From Bacillus sp. 1NLA3E (GTDB taxonomy: Bacteria; Bacillota; Bacilli; Bacillales; Cytobacillaceae), in the NCBI RefSeq assembly GCF_000242895.2, contig NC_021171.1, forward strand, positions 248,001 through 312,000: a stretch of 64,000 nt of DNA, written 5' to 3'. Shown in pieces: positions 41,021-50,671 of the stretch. Every line of letters starts with the position of its first letter. Positions within the stretch are counted from its first letter, which is position 1. The position numbers and the translations under genes were made by a program. The notes under the pieces are model-generated. The model did no database searches. It had not been told where the DNA came from and saw nothing but the letters and a program-made list of their open reading frames with translations.

Positions 41021-41443
41021 ATGTATAGACCAACAGTTAGATATGACGACGCATTCCGGACCTATGTAGACGATATATTTCGTGCAACTCACCTGGACCG
41101 TTATCAAATTATCAGAGCTGCTCTTTTCTCGGCTGCTCATTCGAAAGAATTTCATGAACTATTAAAGCCATATCGAAAAGGTGACGTCCCCACACCCTCC
41201 CCTTTATGGGCGTTGAATCAGGTCAGTTACTGGATGGAGCAATGCCCTAAAGTAAAAGTTGGAGGTAAGGAGGTCTATGCTAACACAACAGAATCAACGG
41301 AAGGTAAAACTGATAATGGAGTTGTTGAAAGTGGACGAGGAAGTGAAGAACAATCAAATAGACGTCTCGAACCGATCACGAGACAAGAAGGGGCGATACC
41401 AATCAGAACAGAAGGAGGAGGAATCAAAATACGAATCGGCTAG
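41021..41443 (+). CDS. YozL-like protein of the UvrX neighbourhood, 140 aa
   Basis: MYRPTVRYDDAFRTYVDDIF, LDRYQIIRAALFSAAHSKEF and YWMEQCPKV resemble YozL-type proteins encoded beside the SOS polymerase gene uvrX in Bacillus. AAAGGATGGTGTGTAA precedes the ATG. No uvrX is present, so it may have been lost. The last 167 bases also encode another protein in a second frame. Confidence 0.65.
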   Translation: MYRPTVRYDDAFRTYVDDIFRATHLDRYQIIRAALFSAAHSKEFHELLKPYRKGDVPTPSPLWALNQVSYWMEQCPKVKVGGKEVYANTTESTEGKTDNGVVESGRGSEEQSNRRLEPITRQEGAIPIRTEGGGIKIRIG

Positions 41444-41573
41444 AGAGATTATATTAGTCAAAGTTAAGGGGAGTTATGGAACATACTTAGTGAAAGACCG
41501 GTTAATCGATGAACATGTAATTGGAGCATTTGTACTTTTAGGAATCATTGCTGTAGCCTCGATAATCCTTTAA
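41277..41573 (+). CDS. Overlapping membrane-anchored protein, 98 aa
   Basis: ATG 41277 follows GGTAAGGAGGTCT, an ideal ribosome site lying inside the YozL-like gene. The N-terminal part is basic. The C-terminal segment (DEHVIGAFVLLGIIAVASII) is a membrane helix. It overlaps the upstream gene by 167 bases in another frame. The strong start and sensible C-terminal helix argue that both frames are used. Confidence 0.65.
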   Translation: MLTQQNQRKVKLIMELLKVDEEVKNNQIDVSNRSRDKKGRYQSEQKEEESKYESAREIILVKVKGSYGTYLVKDRLIDEHVIGAFVLLGIIAVASIIL

Positions 41574-41715
41574 TCACATAAAATCACATAAAAATCACTA
41601 ATACTTCGGTTGATGGCGAAATTGCATAAAACTAAAAATTTTATATTATGGAAGAAACATGTTAAAAAAGCCATTTTGATAAGTAATGAAATGTCTTGAA
41701 AGACGGTCAAAAGAT

Positions 41716-41730
41716 GGGCGGCATGATGTA
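41716..41730. other. Attachment-core repeat, copy 1 (right end of the main prophage)
   Basis: GGGCGGCATGATGTA, one of four exact copies. To its left are three AATCAC(A)TAAA-type direct repeats (41571-41600) that could be integrase arm sites. To its right an integrase remnant begins. This marks the probable attR of the large prophage. Confidence 0.6.
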
Positions 41731-41815
41731 GTTTAAACAAAAAAACCTTGGTTTAACAAGGTTTTGAGTGATGAAACTTCATTTTTAATACCGGATTGAT
41801 GCCGATAATTAAAAA

Positions 41816-41970
41816 TTAGCTATTTCCAGAGAGGTTTCTCATCAGTTCTCCGAACTTTTGAGAGGCCTCTTTTTTGCGACTTTTGAATGATAAACTTGAG
41901 TCGTCGTTTCGTCATAGGTATGACCAAGAGGGTCCATGATCTGTAATAGTTCGACTCTTGCCTTACAAGT
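41816..41970 (-). pseudogene. Tyrosine integrase C-terminal remnant, copy 1
   Basis: The minus strand encodes VELLQIMDPLGHTYDETTTQ (compare the family's IMDRLGHSDDETT) and, after a frameshift, KKEASQKFGELMRNLSGNS*. These are the C-terminal active-site region and tail of Firmicute phage integrases. The rest of the gene is gone. Confidence 0.75.
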
Positions 41971-41985
41971 TAGTAAAAATGGCAT

Positions 41986-42020
41986 AAAAAAAGAGCATCC
42001 GGATCAAATGCTCTTTTTTT
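41986..42020. terminator. Bidirectional terminator after Abi-alpha copy 2
   Basis: AAAAAAAGAGCAT/ATGCTCTTTTTTT with an eight-base loop, just past the stop of the minus-strand Abi-alpha gene. Confidence 0.85.
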
Positions 42021-42022
42021 GG

Positions 42023-42820
42023 TTACCAAAATGTTACACAGGTTTCAATAAACTTTCTACCAAATGCTGTTAGTGTTAATGCTCCACGAATAATTTCAAA
42101 TCGCTTATCAACCTTTGTTGATTGTTTTCTCCATGCATCTATTATTGGATGATTTTCAATAGGGATATACGCACTTGGAACTGTACAGTAAACACTATAT
42201 GAAAGATTGATTATCCCTAATCTTTCAAGATTTTCTAAATAACTCTGCCCTAAGTCAGGATAGGAGCAATTTGCAGCATAAGGCAAATTCGAAAAACTAA
42301 CCAGAGGTTCTGCAAAGCCGTTTTCTGCACTATTCTTATCGTACAAACGAATTTTAATTATAGGCATTGAATTTGATTTGTCCAACAAATTAATAATCTT
42401 AGCCTCATCCGAATTTATTTGTCTAATGATTTCAACAAAAGAAGGATGTGCTTTAGGAGCTGTTGTTCTATCCATAGCTGAGGCAAGTAAACTAGAAAAC
42501 ATTTCACATAACTCATTATTATGGCCTGTATACCTTAATGCCTCGATAACTGGAACTGCAATAGATGGTTCCGGAGTAACAATATTTTCTTCAGGAACGT
42601 TTTTTAATTTCTCTTCAAGTCTTGGCATAAATCTATCTTTAACTTTTTCATAGCTCCATACCAAAGCCGATAATGGTGCAAGAGCTATATTTATTGTTTT
42701 GGCAACAGTTAGAAGCCCACTTGATAATTCTTTTGCAGCTGGTTGAAGCATATCATCATATACAGGGACAGCCTCAACTATTCCTTGTACAGCTTCAACA
42801 GTTTCTTTGACATTACTCAT
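42023..42820 (-). CDS. Abi-alpha family protein (DUF4393), copy 2
   Basis: 265 residues, clearly homologous to copy 1 along the whole length (AVPVYDDMLQPAAKELSSGL, TVAKTINIALAPLSALVWSY, KAHPSFVEIIRQINSDEAKI). The central region (about 150-215) has diverged most, suggesting a specificity part. It lies alone between two attachment-core repeats, divergent from a truncated membrane peptide. GGAGGTGACAAA precedes the start. Confidence 0.8.
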   Translation of the reverse strand: MSNVKETVEAVQGIVEAVPVYDDMLQPAAKELSSGLLTVAKTINIALAPLSALVWSYEKVKDRFMPRLEEKLKNVPEENIVTPEPSIAVPVIEALRYTGHNNELCEMFSSLLASAMDRTTAPKAHPSFVEIIRQINSDEAKIINLLDKSNSMPIIKIRLYDKNSAENGFAEPLVSFSNLPYAANCSYPDLGQSYLENLERLGIINLSYSVYCTVPSAYIPIENHPIIDAWRKQSTKVDKRFEIIRGALTLTAFGRKFIETCVTFW

Positions 42821-42837
42821 TTTGTCACCTCCAGTCG

Positions 42838-42863
42838 CTAGTAAGATAATTAAATTTTACTAG
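42838..42863. promoter_or_regulatory. Dyad between divergent Abi-alpha and peptide genes, copy 2
   Basis: CTAGTAA-N12-TTACTAG, identical in arms and spacer length to 29372-29397 while surrounding bases differ. Conservation of the dyad in both copies supports a regulatory function. Confidence 0.65.
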
Positions 42864-42894
42864 AATATTACAATTATGAATAGGTGGGTTATTT

Positions 42895-42984
42895 GTGGAG
42901 AATAAATCAATTATATCAATAATGTTATTTAGCAACTGTTTGTTAGGACTAATTGGTTGGAGTAATAGAAGGAACACGATTTAA
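42895..42984 (+). pseudogene. Truncated membrane peptide, copy 2, 29 codons
   Basis: GTG 42895 opens ENKSIISIMLFSNCLLGLIG, parallel to the 48-residue peptide at 29429. The frame is cut after GWS by unrelated sequence approaching the second attachment core. One membrane helix remains, so it might still be active. TAGGTGGG precedes the start. Confidence 0.5.
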
Positions 42985-43043
42985 CAATTGGCTAACAAGC
43001 ATAAATATCAGTTTTGAAAAACCAATAATATTGCACAATGCAC

Positions 43044-43058
43044 GGGCGGCATGATGTA
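43044..43058. other. Attachment-core repeat, copy 2
   Basis: Second exact GGGCGGCATGATGTA. TTGGCTAAC lies to its left. GCAAAC repeats and a heavily decayed integrase tail lie to its right. Confidence 0.6.
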
Positions 43059-43139
43059 ATAGCTGCATAATCCCATGATATATAAGGATTTTTTAGTGGT
43101 TCGCAAACAAAATGCAAACATAAGATATTTATAAATATA

Positions 43140-43235
43140 AAAGAGGCTTCTTATTAGTTGAATAAACTATTGGGAAGCTTCTTTTTAGTTTTATGATTTG
43201 CTACGCGATTGTATTACTGATAACTATTCTAGTAA
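43140..43235 (-). pseudogene. Tyrosine integrase tail remnant, copy 2
   Basis: The minus strand still shows KEASQ, a stop, then FIQLIRSLF, matching the KEASQKFxELMRSL tail of the other integrase remnants. Upstream codons are degenerate. Confidence 0.5.
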
Positions 43236-43541
43236 TAGAAGTCGTCAAGGTATAATTCTACTGTTAGTACTTTGATTTTTTATTTTACCGTCAGGATCCT
43301 TTTTCATTCAATTGCTGAATTAGATTTTGTTATCCACCTCTTCACATTAGCCTAGTATCCATATCCAATCTTAAATTTAGTTCTCTTGTGTTACTCTCAT
43401 ATTTTGTGTTTGATCTTTCCTCCGATTGTCGCAAAAACAACACGACAGTTAAAAGATATATCTTATTAAAAATAGAATAATTTATTATCTAATCACAAAA
43501 CATCATACGAAATACATCTTATGAATAACCTGTCGTAATAT
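43236..43541. other. Gene-free stretch right of the integrase remnant
   Basis: No supported gene. It probably consists of decayed integrase-end sequence followed by the distal regulatory region of the carbohydrate operon, including CATCATAC at 43501. Confidence 0.4.
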
Positions 43542-43584
43542 AAAAACCTGTATTTAAACATCTGATGTTTAAATACAGGTTTTT
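43542..43584. terminator. Perfect 21-bp palindromic hairpin
   Basis: Two 21-base arms separated by a single T, with AAAAACC at one end and GGTTTTT at the other. It can terminate transcription in both directions and insulates the carbohydrate operon from the phage remnants. Confidence 0.75.
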
Positions 43585-43722
43585 AAATATATATCGGTAT
43601 AAGTCGCTCAAAAACAAAAATTCCGCAATAAAAAAGTTAAAATAGGATATTGACCATTAAATATCGCGTGGTATATAATTTACCCAAAGGAATACATCAG
43701 ACAAATTATTCGTTAAAATATA

Positions 43723-43798
43723 ATAATCATCATACGATTATCATTTATAACGAAGTGATTTGTATTTTGCAATCGGTTACAATGCGCAAACATCATAC
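43723..43798 (+). promoter_or_regulatory. cre site and CATCATAC repeats upstream of the split transketolase
   Basis: TGCAATCGGTTACA (43768-43781) fits the CcpA cre consensus TGWAANCGNTNWCA at 13 of 14 positions. CATCATAC occurs at 43501, 43728 and 43791. The middle copy lies in a dyad ATAATC...GATTAT (43723-43741). The repeats could be operators for the GntR-type regulator encoded downstream. Catabolite repression plus specific control is inferred. Confidence 0.55.
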
Positions 43799-43886
43799 TA
43801 ATTATATAAAATGAGTTGCGTATTTAATGAAAATGATTGTATGCGATCAAAAGATGTCATTCCAAATTATAGAAAGGAGAATGAAT

Positions 43887-44747
43887 ATGGATACGAAGGA
43901 ACTAAAAATTATGGCAAACCAAGTTCGGCAAGACATTATTGATATTGCTTATAAAGCACAAGGCCCATCACATCCCGGTCCTGCTTTATCATGTACCGAT
44001 ATCATAACAGCACTATATTTCAAAATAATGAAGGTAAACTCAAACAATCCAAAATGGGAGGACAGGGATCGGTTAGTACTTTCCAAAGGACATGCGTGTC
44101 CAGTACTTTATTCCGCATTAGCACGTAAAGGATTCTTTCCTGTTGAAGATTTAACAACTGTTAGAAGAATTAACTCAAAATTACAGGGACATCCTGACAT
44201 GAAAAAGACTCCTGGAGTAGATATGACAAGTGGCTCTCTTGGAAATGGTTTGGGAGCAGCTATGGGTATGGCTCTATACTCGAAAGCAACAGGTAAAAAC
44301 TTTAAAACTTATTGTATTTTAGGAGATGGAGAAATTCAAGAAGGTGCAGTTTGGGAAGCGGCTCTATCGGCAGTAAGGTTTAAACTCGATAATTTAATTG
44401 CAATCGTTGACTACAATCATTTTCAAAGCTGTGGTTCGGTTGAAGATATTTTACCAATGGGACCACTTGGAGATAAGTGGAAATCATTCGGTTGGAATGT
44501 GATTAATATTAACGGTCATGATATGTCCGAAATCGTTAATAAATTACAGGTTGCATCTAACTATGCTGGAAGTCCAACTGTAATTATTGCTAACACAGTT
44601 AAAGGTAAAGGTGTAAGTTACATGGAACATGATAATTCATGGCACCAAAAGATACCAACTGCTGAGCAGTATGAACAAGCAATGATGGAATTAAAGCAAG
44701 AAATGGCAGAGTTAAAGGAGGATCAATATGTCTATAGTGTACGATGA
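43887..44747 (+). CDS. Transketolase, N-terminal (thiamine-diphosphate) subunit
   Basis: 286 residues from ATG 43887 (AAAGGAG seven bases upstream), preferred to 43827. Carries the TPP-domain landmarks GPSHPGPALSCTDI, the catalytic-histidine region LVLSKGHACPVLYSAL, and ILGDGEIQEGAVWEA with Mg/TPP binding continuing through DYNHFQ. It corresponds to the first half of a transketolase. The second half is the next gene, overlapping by 20 bases. Split transketolases are typical of dedicated sugar pathways rather than the housekeeping pentose phosphate pathway. Confidence 0.9.
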   Translation: MDTKELKIMANQVRQDIIDIAYKAQGPSHPGPALSCTDIITALYFKIMKVNSNNPKWEDRDRLVLSKGHACPVLYSALARKGFFPVEDLTTVRRINSKLQGHPDMKKTPGVDMTSGSLGNGLGAAMGMALYSKATGKNFKTYCILGDGEIQEGAVWEAALSAVRFKLDNLIAIVDYNHFQSCGSVEDILPMGPLGDKWKSFGWNVININGHDMSEIVNKLQVASNYAGSPTVIIANTVKGKGVSYMEHDNSWHQKIPTAEQYEQAMMELKQEMAELKEDQYVYSVR

Positions 44748-45687
44748 GGTTTCAACACGTGTAGCTTTTGGAGAAGCTCTTTCTGAATATGCAAAAACAG
44801 ATGATAATGTTTTCGCAGTTAGTGCTGATACAGAAAAATCGATGGGATTTGACAAATTAGCAAAAGAACACCCTGAACGTGTATTTAATGTTGGTATCGC
44901 AGAACAAAATATGATGCTTGTTGGTGCAGGAATTGCAGCAAGCGGTGGTAAAGCCTATGTGGCTACATATGCTCCTTTTGCATCTATGAGAATCCTTGAA
45001 CAAATCAGAACATTCGCTGCCTATCCAAAATTAGATGTAAAGGTTATTTCCGGCCTTGCTGGTCTGGCAGGAGATATTGAAGGTGTTACACATCAAGGGA
45101 TTGAAGATGTTTCACTTTTACGTTCCATTCCTAATATGGTAGTAGTAGTTCCAGCTGATGCAGCATCAACAAGAGCGATTACCCAAAAAATTTCAGAATA
45201 TGATGGACCTGTTTATTTAAGTATTGGTAGAAATAAAGTACCAAAAGTATTTGATGACAGCTATACATTTAAAATTGGGAAAGCGAATATTGTTAAAGCA
45301 GAAGGAAATGATGCCGCTGTCATTTTTAACGGTGCAACTACCAACCGCGTATTTGAAGCTGAAAAGTCTTTAAGAGAAAAAGGTTATAATGTCCAGCTAA
45401 TAGAAATGCCTTGTGTAAAACCGATTGACAAGGAAGCTATTATTAAAGCAGCGAAGGAAACCGGAGCAATTATTACTGTTGAAGAAAATAATATCATCGG
45501 TGGATTAGGTGGGGCTGTTGCTGAAGTGTTAGGGGAGAATTATCCTACTCTAATGAAGAGAATAGGGATAGATGATCTTTACACTGAATCAGGGACGCAT
45601 GAACAATTGTTAGATAAATACAACTTTACTCCTAAACATATCGAAGAAGTTATTATAGAAACTATTAATAAAAAGGAATTTAAATAA
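44728..45687 (+). CDS. Transketolase, C-terminal (pyrimidine-binding) subunit
   Basis: 319 residues with the pyrimidine domain (VFNVGIAEQNMMLVGAGIAA holds the catalytic Glu) and C-terminal domain (IITVEENNIIGGLGGAVAEV, ending near GTHEQLLDKY). TTAAAGGAGG precedes ATG 44728. It assembles with the upstream subunit to move a two-carbon ketol unit. Substrate cannot be read from the sequence. Confidence 0.9.
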   Translation: MSIVYDEVSTRVAFGEALSEYAKTDDNVFAVSADTEKSMGFDKLAKEHPERVFNVGIAEQNMMLVGAGIAASGGKAYVATYAPFASMRILEQIRTFAAYPKLDVKVISGLAGLAGDIEGVTHQGIEDVSLLRSIPNMVVVVPADAASTRAITQKISEYDGPVYLSIGRNKVPKVFDDSYTFKIGKANIVKAEGNDAAVIFNGATTNRVFEAEKSLREKGYNVQLIEMPCVKPIDKEAIIKAAKETGAIITVEENNIIGGLGGAVAEVLGENYPTLMKRIGIDDLYTESGTHEQLLDKYNFTPKHIEEVIIETINKKEFK

Positions 45688-45715
45688 TAGAAAGTAAACA
45701 GAGGAGGAAATATAA

Positions 45716-46768
45716 ATGAAAGCTGTTTTGAAAACTGGCCCAGTCTATGGATTTTCATATGATGAAGTAGAAAGACCTACACCAAAACCTAATGAGGTAT
45801 TAATAGATGTAGAAGCAGCAGCTATTTGTGGTACTGATATAAGCTACAATAAATGGGGACAATCTGCAATTGACTTTGCATCCAAATTCAACGTAAAATT
45901 CCCTTTCGTTGTTGGTCATGAATGTGCAGGTACAGTAGTTGAAGTGGGTAGTGAAGTTAATAACATTAAGGTTGGCGATCGTGTTGCGCTTGAAACTCAT
46001 ATCCCTTGCGGTGAATGTTACCAATGTAGAACAGGCCAAGCACACAACTGTCAAAACATGGGCATTTATGGTACGAGCTGTGACGGTTGCTTTGCAGATT
46101 TTGCGATTGCTCCGGCAAATGTATGCTTCAAATTACCTGACAGTGTATCTTTCGAAGAAGGTGCTCTGTTTGAACCAGCCGGTGTTGCTATGCGTGCTGT
46201 AGAAGAGTCTGGGTTACAACCTGGTGAAACTGCACTAGTTTTCGGATGTGGAGCTGTAGGATTATTAGCTACTCAAATACTATTAGCATCAGGGGCAGGA
46301 AGAGTAATTGCTGTGGATATTGACGATTACAGAGTAGAAATGGCTAAAAAGTTTGGTGCAATTGGTATTAATTCATTAACAGAAGATCTTCCAGCTATTA
46401 TAAAGGAATTGACATCTGAAAGAGGTGGAGTAGACTTTATATTCGAAATGACTGGTTCTCCTAAAGTTTATGAAACTTTATTTGATTTCTTACGGTTAGA
46501 AGGAAGAGTTGTAACTGTAGGTCATCCAGGTGGTCCTGTTTCTATCAATATTACACAAAATATTAATTTAAAAGGTGCTAGAATCAAAGGTTTATTTGGA
46601 AGACATATTTGGGATACATGGTATAAGTTAGCAGGTTTAGTTGAAAATAAAAGAATCAACATTCTTGATGTAGTCACTCATCGCTTCTCTTTTTCTCAAG
46701 TAGATGAGGCATTCGACCAAGTAAGTAAAGGCGCTGGCAAGATTATGTTTTTAAAAGAGAAAGAATAA
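45716..46768 (+). CDS. Zinc-dependent polyol/threonine-type dehydrogenase (MDR)
   Basis: 350 residues. Catalytic zinc ligands CGTD (Cys38) and GHEC (His/Glu near 66-67). The structural zinc site has four Cys (CGECYQCRTGQAHNC). The Rossmann motif is VFGCGAVGLLATQI followed by VDIDD, where the aspartate indicates NAD. Closest in style to threonine, sorbitol and related dehydrogenases. In this operon it likely oxidises a polyol or sugar to the ketose used by the split transketolase. Confidence 0.85.
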   Translation: MKAVLKTGPVYGFSYDEVERPTPKPNEVLIDVEAAAICGTDISYNKWGQSAIDFASKFNVKFPFVVGHECAGTVVEVGSEVNNIKVGDRVALETHIPCGECYQCRTGQAHNCQNMGIYGTSCDGCFADFAIAPANVCFKLPDSVSFEEGALFEPAGVAMRAVEESGLQPGETALVFGCGAVGLLATQILLASGAGRVIAVDIDDYRVEMAKKFGAIGINSLTEDLPAIIKELTSERGGVDFIFEMTGSPKVYETLFDFLRLEGRVVTVGHPGGPVSINITQNINLKGARIKGLFGRHIWDTWYKLAGLVENKRINILDVVTHRFSFSQVDEAFDQVSKGAGKIMFLKEKE

Positions 46769-46983
46769 CTTTTCCATCTTTTTTGCTCTCAAATTTCATG
46801 ATAGATTGATGTATAGACCTTATTATGCTATGTATATATTGTCTATTAACTAAAACTTTATTTAAATATAATTCTGTTCGGAAATTTTCAAGAGAAATAT
46901 TATGTTGAACAACTATCGGCTTTAGTAATGGGGTTGTGAAAGGAATTGCTTAGCAAAATTCAGATAACAAAGGCTGAAACCTT

Positions 46984-47035
46984 GGCTATAATATTACTTT
47001 GCGATTTTTTCAATAGTTTGAGTAATATTATAGCC
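46984..47035. promoter_or_regulatory. Perfect 15-bp inverted repeat upstream of the permease gene
   Basis: GGCTATAATATTACT and its exact complement, with a 22-base AT-rich loop, lie about 70 bases before the permease start in the 338-base gap after the dehydrogenase gene. It has no U-tract, so an operator or mRNA processing hairpin is more likely than a terminator. Confidence 0.5.
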
Positions 47036-47106
47036 TGGGTAAGCGAAAGCCCAAAGTTTAGTGTAATAAAAAATTCTGAAGTATTTTTTGAAGGAGATGA
47101 CCTATT

Positions 47107-48087
47107 ATGAAAATAAAAGCCACACTTGATAGAATACCAGCAGGAATGATGCTAATTCCGTTACTTATTGGATCTTTAATTCGTACATTTTTCCCGGATT
47201 TATTTGAATTGCCTGCTTTCAAAAGTTCCTTTACTGGAGGGTTATTAACTGGTTCAACCGCACTCCTTGGTGGATTTTATATTTGCTTAGGCGCAACTAT
47301 ACGATTTAATGCAACCGGTTACATGCTAAAAAAAGGTGGAGCGTTATGGTTAGGTAAAATAGGAACGAGTTTTTTAATTGCCTTTTTGATCAGTGCAGTA
47401 TTTGCAGACCAAGATCACATCTTTTTAGGGCTTTCTGCTTTAGCAGTAGTTGCTGCTTTTTCTGATACTAATGGTGCCGTATATATGGCTCTAATGGGCC
47501 AATTAGGAAAGAAACAAGAAGATATTGCAGCCTACTCTATCATGTCACTTGAATCTGGACCATTCTTTACAATGCTTATATTGGGTTCAGCTGGATTAGC
47601 AAGTTTTCCAATTGAAGCATTTGTGTTTACACTTCTTCCTTTAGTAGTTGGGATGATACTTGGAAATCTGGATGAAGAAATGAGAGCATTTTTAAGTAAA
47701 GGTCAGGACCTATTTATTCCTTTATTAGGCTTAGTAATTGGTGGGGGGATTAACTTAACCAATTTAGTAAAAGCAGGTATTTCCGGCATTCTTTTAGGTG
47801 TAGGTGTTGTTGTTATTACAGGGATAGTCTTAATTTTATTAGACCGTTTCACAGGGGGAGACGGTGTTGGAGGTATTGCAGCAGCGACTACAGCAGGAAA
47901 TGCAGCTGCTGTTCCACTTGCGGTTGCTGCTATTCAACCTATGTATAGTGAAGTTGCAGCATCAGCCACTCTTCAGGTATCTGCAGCGGTTATTGTAACT
48001 GCTCTTATTGTACCTATAGCAACGACATGGTATGCAAAAGAAGTGAACAAACGAAAAGCAAAAAATATCGCGAATAATGTGGCATAA
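47107..48087 (+). CDS. kdgT: 2-keto-3-deoxygluconate permease family transporter
   Basis: 326 residues, about ten hydrophobic segments. KdgT family features: DRIPAGMMLIPLLIGSLIRT at the N terminus, GFYICLGATIRFNATGYML, and TTAGNAAAVPLAVAAI near the C terminus. KdgT is a proton-coupled sugar-acid importer. Here the real substrate may differ because no KDG kinase or aldolase is nearby. AAGGAGATGACCTATT precedes the ATG. Confidence 0.85.
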   Translation: MKIKATLDRIPAGMMLIPLLIGSLIRTFFPDLFELPAFKSSFTGGLLTGSTALLGGFYICLGATIRFNATGYMLKKGGALWLGKIGTSFLIAFLISAVFADQDHIFLGLSALAVVAAFSDTNGAVYMALMGQLGKKQEDIAAYSIMSLESGPFFTMLILGSAGLASFPIEAFVFTLLPLVVGMILGNLDEEMRAFLSKGQDLFIPLLGLVIGGGINLTNLVKAGISGILLGVGVVVITGIVLILLDRFTGGDGVGGIAAATTAGNAAAVPLAVAAIQPMYSEVAASATLQVSAAVIVTALIVPIATTWYAKEVNKRKAKNIANNVA

Positions 48088-48241
48088 GTAGACAATTAGA
48101 TTCCTATTTTGAGATATATTACTGAAAGAGTAATGTGGCCAGTAAATAAAATAAGTATTCTTTTCCTTATATTAATAAATTTTTCTTTTCCATCCCATCC
48201 CATCCAAAAGTTTATTTTTTTAATACTAGAGAAAAACTAAA

Positions 48242-48336
48242 CTTGGCTGCTTACCTTGTTGAGTATATTTACACTATAATGTAAACGAGAGCGTCTTGAA
48301 TTAATAATGAAGCCACATTACATTAAAGCAGCCAAG
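48242..48336 (+). promoter_or_regulatory. Promoter and operator dyads of the GntR-type regulator
   Basis: TATAAT at 48275-48280 with TTACCT 18 bases upstream. The -10 lies inside the dyad TTTACA-N6-TGTAAA (48268-48285), a likely autoregulatory operator. CTTGGCTGCTT (48242) and its perfect complement (48326) bracket the promoter. TGTAAACGAGAGCG just after the -10 is a partial cre match. Confidence 0.55.
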
Positions 48337-48370
48337 CTAAAAAAAGAAAAAATTAAGGGTGAATTTTTGG

Positions 48371-49144
48371 ATGGATTTGATTATGTCAGCAGCAGTTAAT
48401 AAAGAAAAAACATTAACACAAAAAACCGCAGTGGAAAAGGTAACTGAGTATATTAAGACCAAAATCATTTATAAAGAATTAAAACCTAATGATAAGATCC
48501 CTACGGAAACTGAACTTTGTGAATTATTAAATGTAAGTAGAAGTTCTGTTAGGGAAGCATTAAAGGTTTTAGAGGCAATTAATATTATTCAAATTCGAAG
48601 AGGCGATGGTACGTATATATCAGAACCTGAAGATATTTCTATTACTCAATCCCTACTTTTTAAAATGATTTTAACTAATATGCAATTAAAAGAATTAGTT
48701 GATTTTCGGGAGCAGATGGAGGTAGCGGTCCTTAAGCTGGCAATAGCCAATGCTACTAAGGAAGATATAAAAATTCTTAGTAAAAACCAGGAAGCTTTTT
48801 TGGAGTGCATTGAAAAAAATCCTGATGATTATGAAACACTTCATACTTTAGATTTGAATTTTCATAAAACACTAGCTGCTTCAACTAAAAATAAGTTAAT
48901 GGAAGAAATTTATTTATTCTCTCTTGAAATCTTTTCACCGATGATTTTAGAAAATTATGCACTTGGTCAAATAAAAGGAGAGGACAAAATACCAACAGGT
49001 GATAACCATAGGATTCTTATTGAAGCAATTGAAAATAGAGATTTTTATGCTGGAATTTATGGTGTAAAATTGGCACTTAATATTTGGAAGAAGTGGGTTA
49101 ATAAAAAGGAAAATATAGAGGGCGACAATGCAAAAGAGGAGTAA
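48371..49144 (+). CDS. FadR-subfamily GntR transcriptional regulator
   Basis: Winged helix at about residues 20-85 (DKIPTETELCELLNVSRSSV, REALKVLEAINIIQIRRGDG) and a C-terminal FCD all-helical ligand domain (LVDFREQMEVAVLKLA, DLNFHKTLAAST, NHRILIEAIENRD with metal-binding Asp/His). Such regulators respond to sugar acids or other small acids and usually repress. ATG 48371 is about ten bases after AAGGGTG. GTG 48359 is an alternative. It likely controls the surrounding transport and transketolase genes. Confidence 0.82.
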   Translation: MDLIMSAAVNKEKTLTQKTAVEKVTEYIKTKIIYKELKPNDKIPTETELCELLNVSRSSVREALKVLEAINIIQIRRGDGTYISEPEDISITQSLLFKMILTNMQLKELVDFREQMEVAVLKLAIANATKEDIKILSKNQEAFLECIEKNPDDYETLHTLDLNFHKTLAASTKNKLMEEIYLFSLEIFSPMILENYALGQIKGEDKIPTGDNHRILIEAIENRDFYAGIYGVKLALNIWKKWVNKKENIEGDNAKEE

Positions 49145-49329
49145 TATTACGAAAAAGTTAGTCTGAAGCAATATTTTTATGAAAGTACTTCTTAAAGAAA
49201 AAGGCCCTTGTAAGGGGATACATTAGACGAAGTAAAAAGTATTATATAACATGAATATTACTTCATTCAGTCCCTATACGTTCCCTTACTAGGAAAGTCA
49301 TAACCTTTGTATCTGTAGGAGGATATAAA

Positions 49330-49488
49330 ATGGACAATGGAAAGGAATTATTAGGCGTAATTCTTTGTAAATATTGTAACACGGAAATTGAATCTTTTGT
49401 TTCAGAAAAGGTCGTAACCTATTTTGGGGCATGTTCTAATCCAGAATGCCAACATAAATTGGAAAAACAGATGGAGACTGAAGAATAA
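49330..49488 (+). CDS. SR1P-like small protein, 52 aa
   Basis: ATG 49330 follows AGGAGGATATAAA. The core GVILCKYCNTEIESFVSEKV then TYFGAC matches the SR1P pattern GxIxCQxCxxxIxxFExEKV...YGxC. In B. subtilis SR1P is encoded by the small RNA SR1 and binds GapA, stimulating RNase J1. Its place just before pfkA keeps the glycolytic link. The RNA may also act as a regulator. Confidence 0.6.
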   Translation: MDNGKELLGVILCKYCNTEIESFVSEKVVTYFGACSNPECQHKLEKQMETEE

Positions 49489-49494
49489 TAATGA

Positions 49495-50607
<1,113 letters not shown>

Positions 50608-50671
50608 TTTTTCGAAAAACTTACTGTTATGATTAGTGTGAAAATAAAGAATAGTTAAAAGGAGAAAAAGA

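Noticed and set aside
41716-41730. Reading the 15-bp repeat as the conserved C terminus ...GGMM* of a protein
   Set aside because: All four copies could encode GGMM followed by a stop, but the frames upstream are shifted between copies 3 and 4 and not conserved as protein, so a DNA site fits better.
43542-43584. Transposon end or insertion-sequence terminal repeat
   Set aside because: The two arms are adjacent with a one-base loop and A/T ends, as in a bidirectional terminator, and no transposase is nearby.
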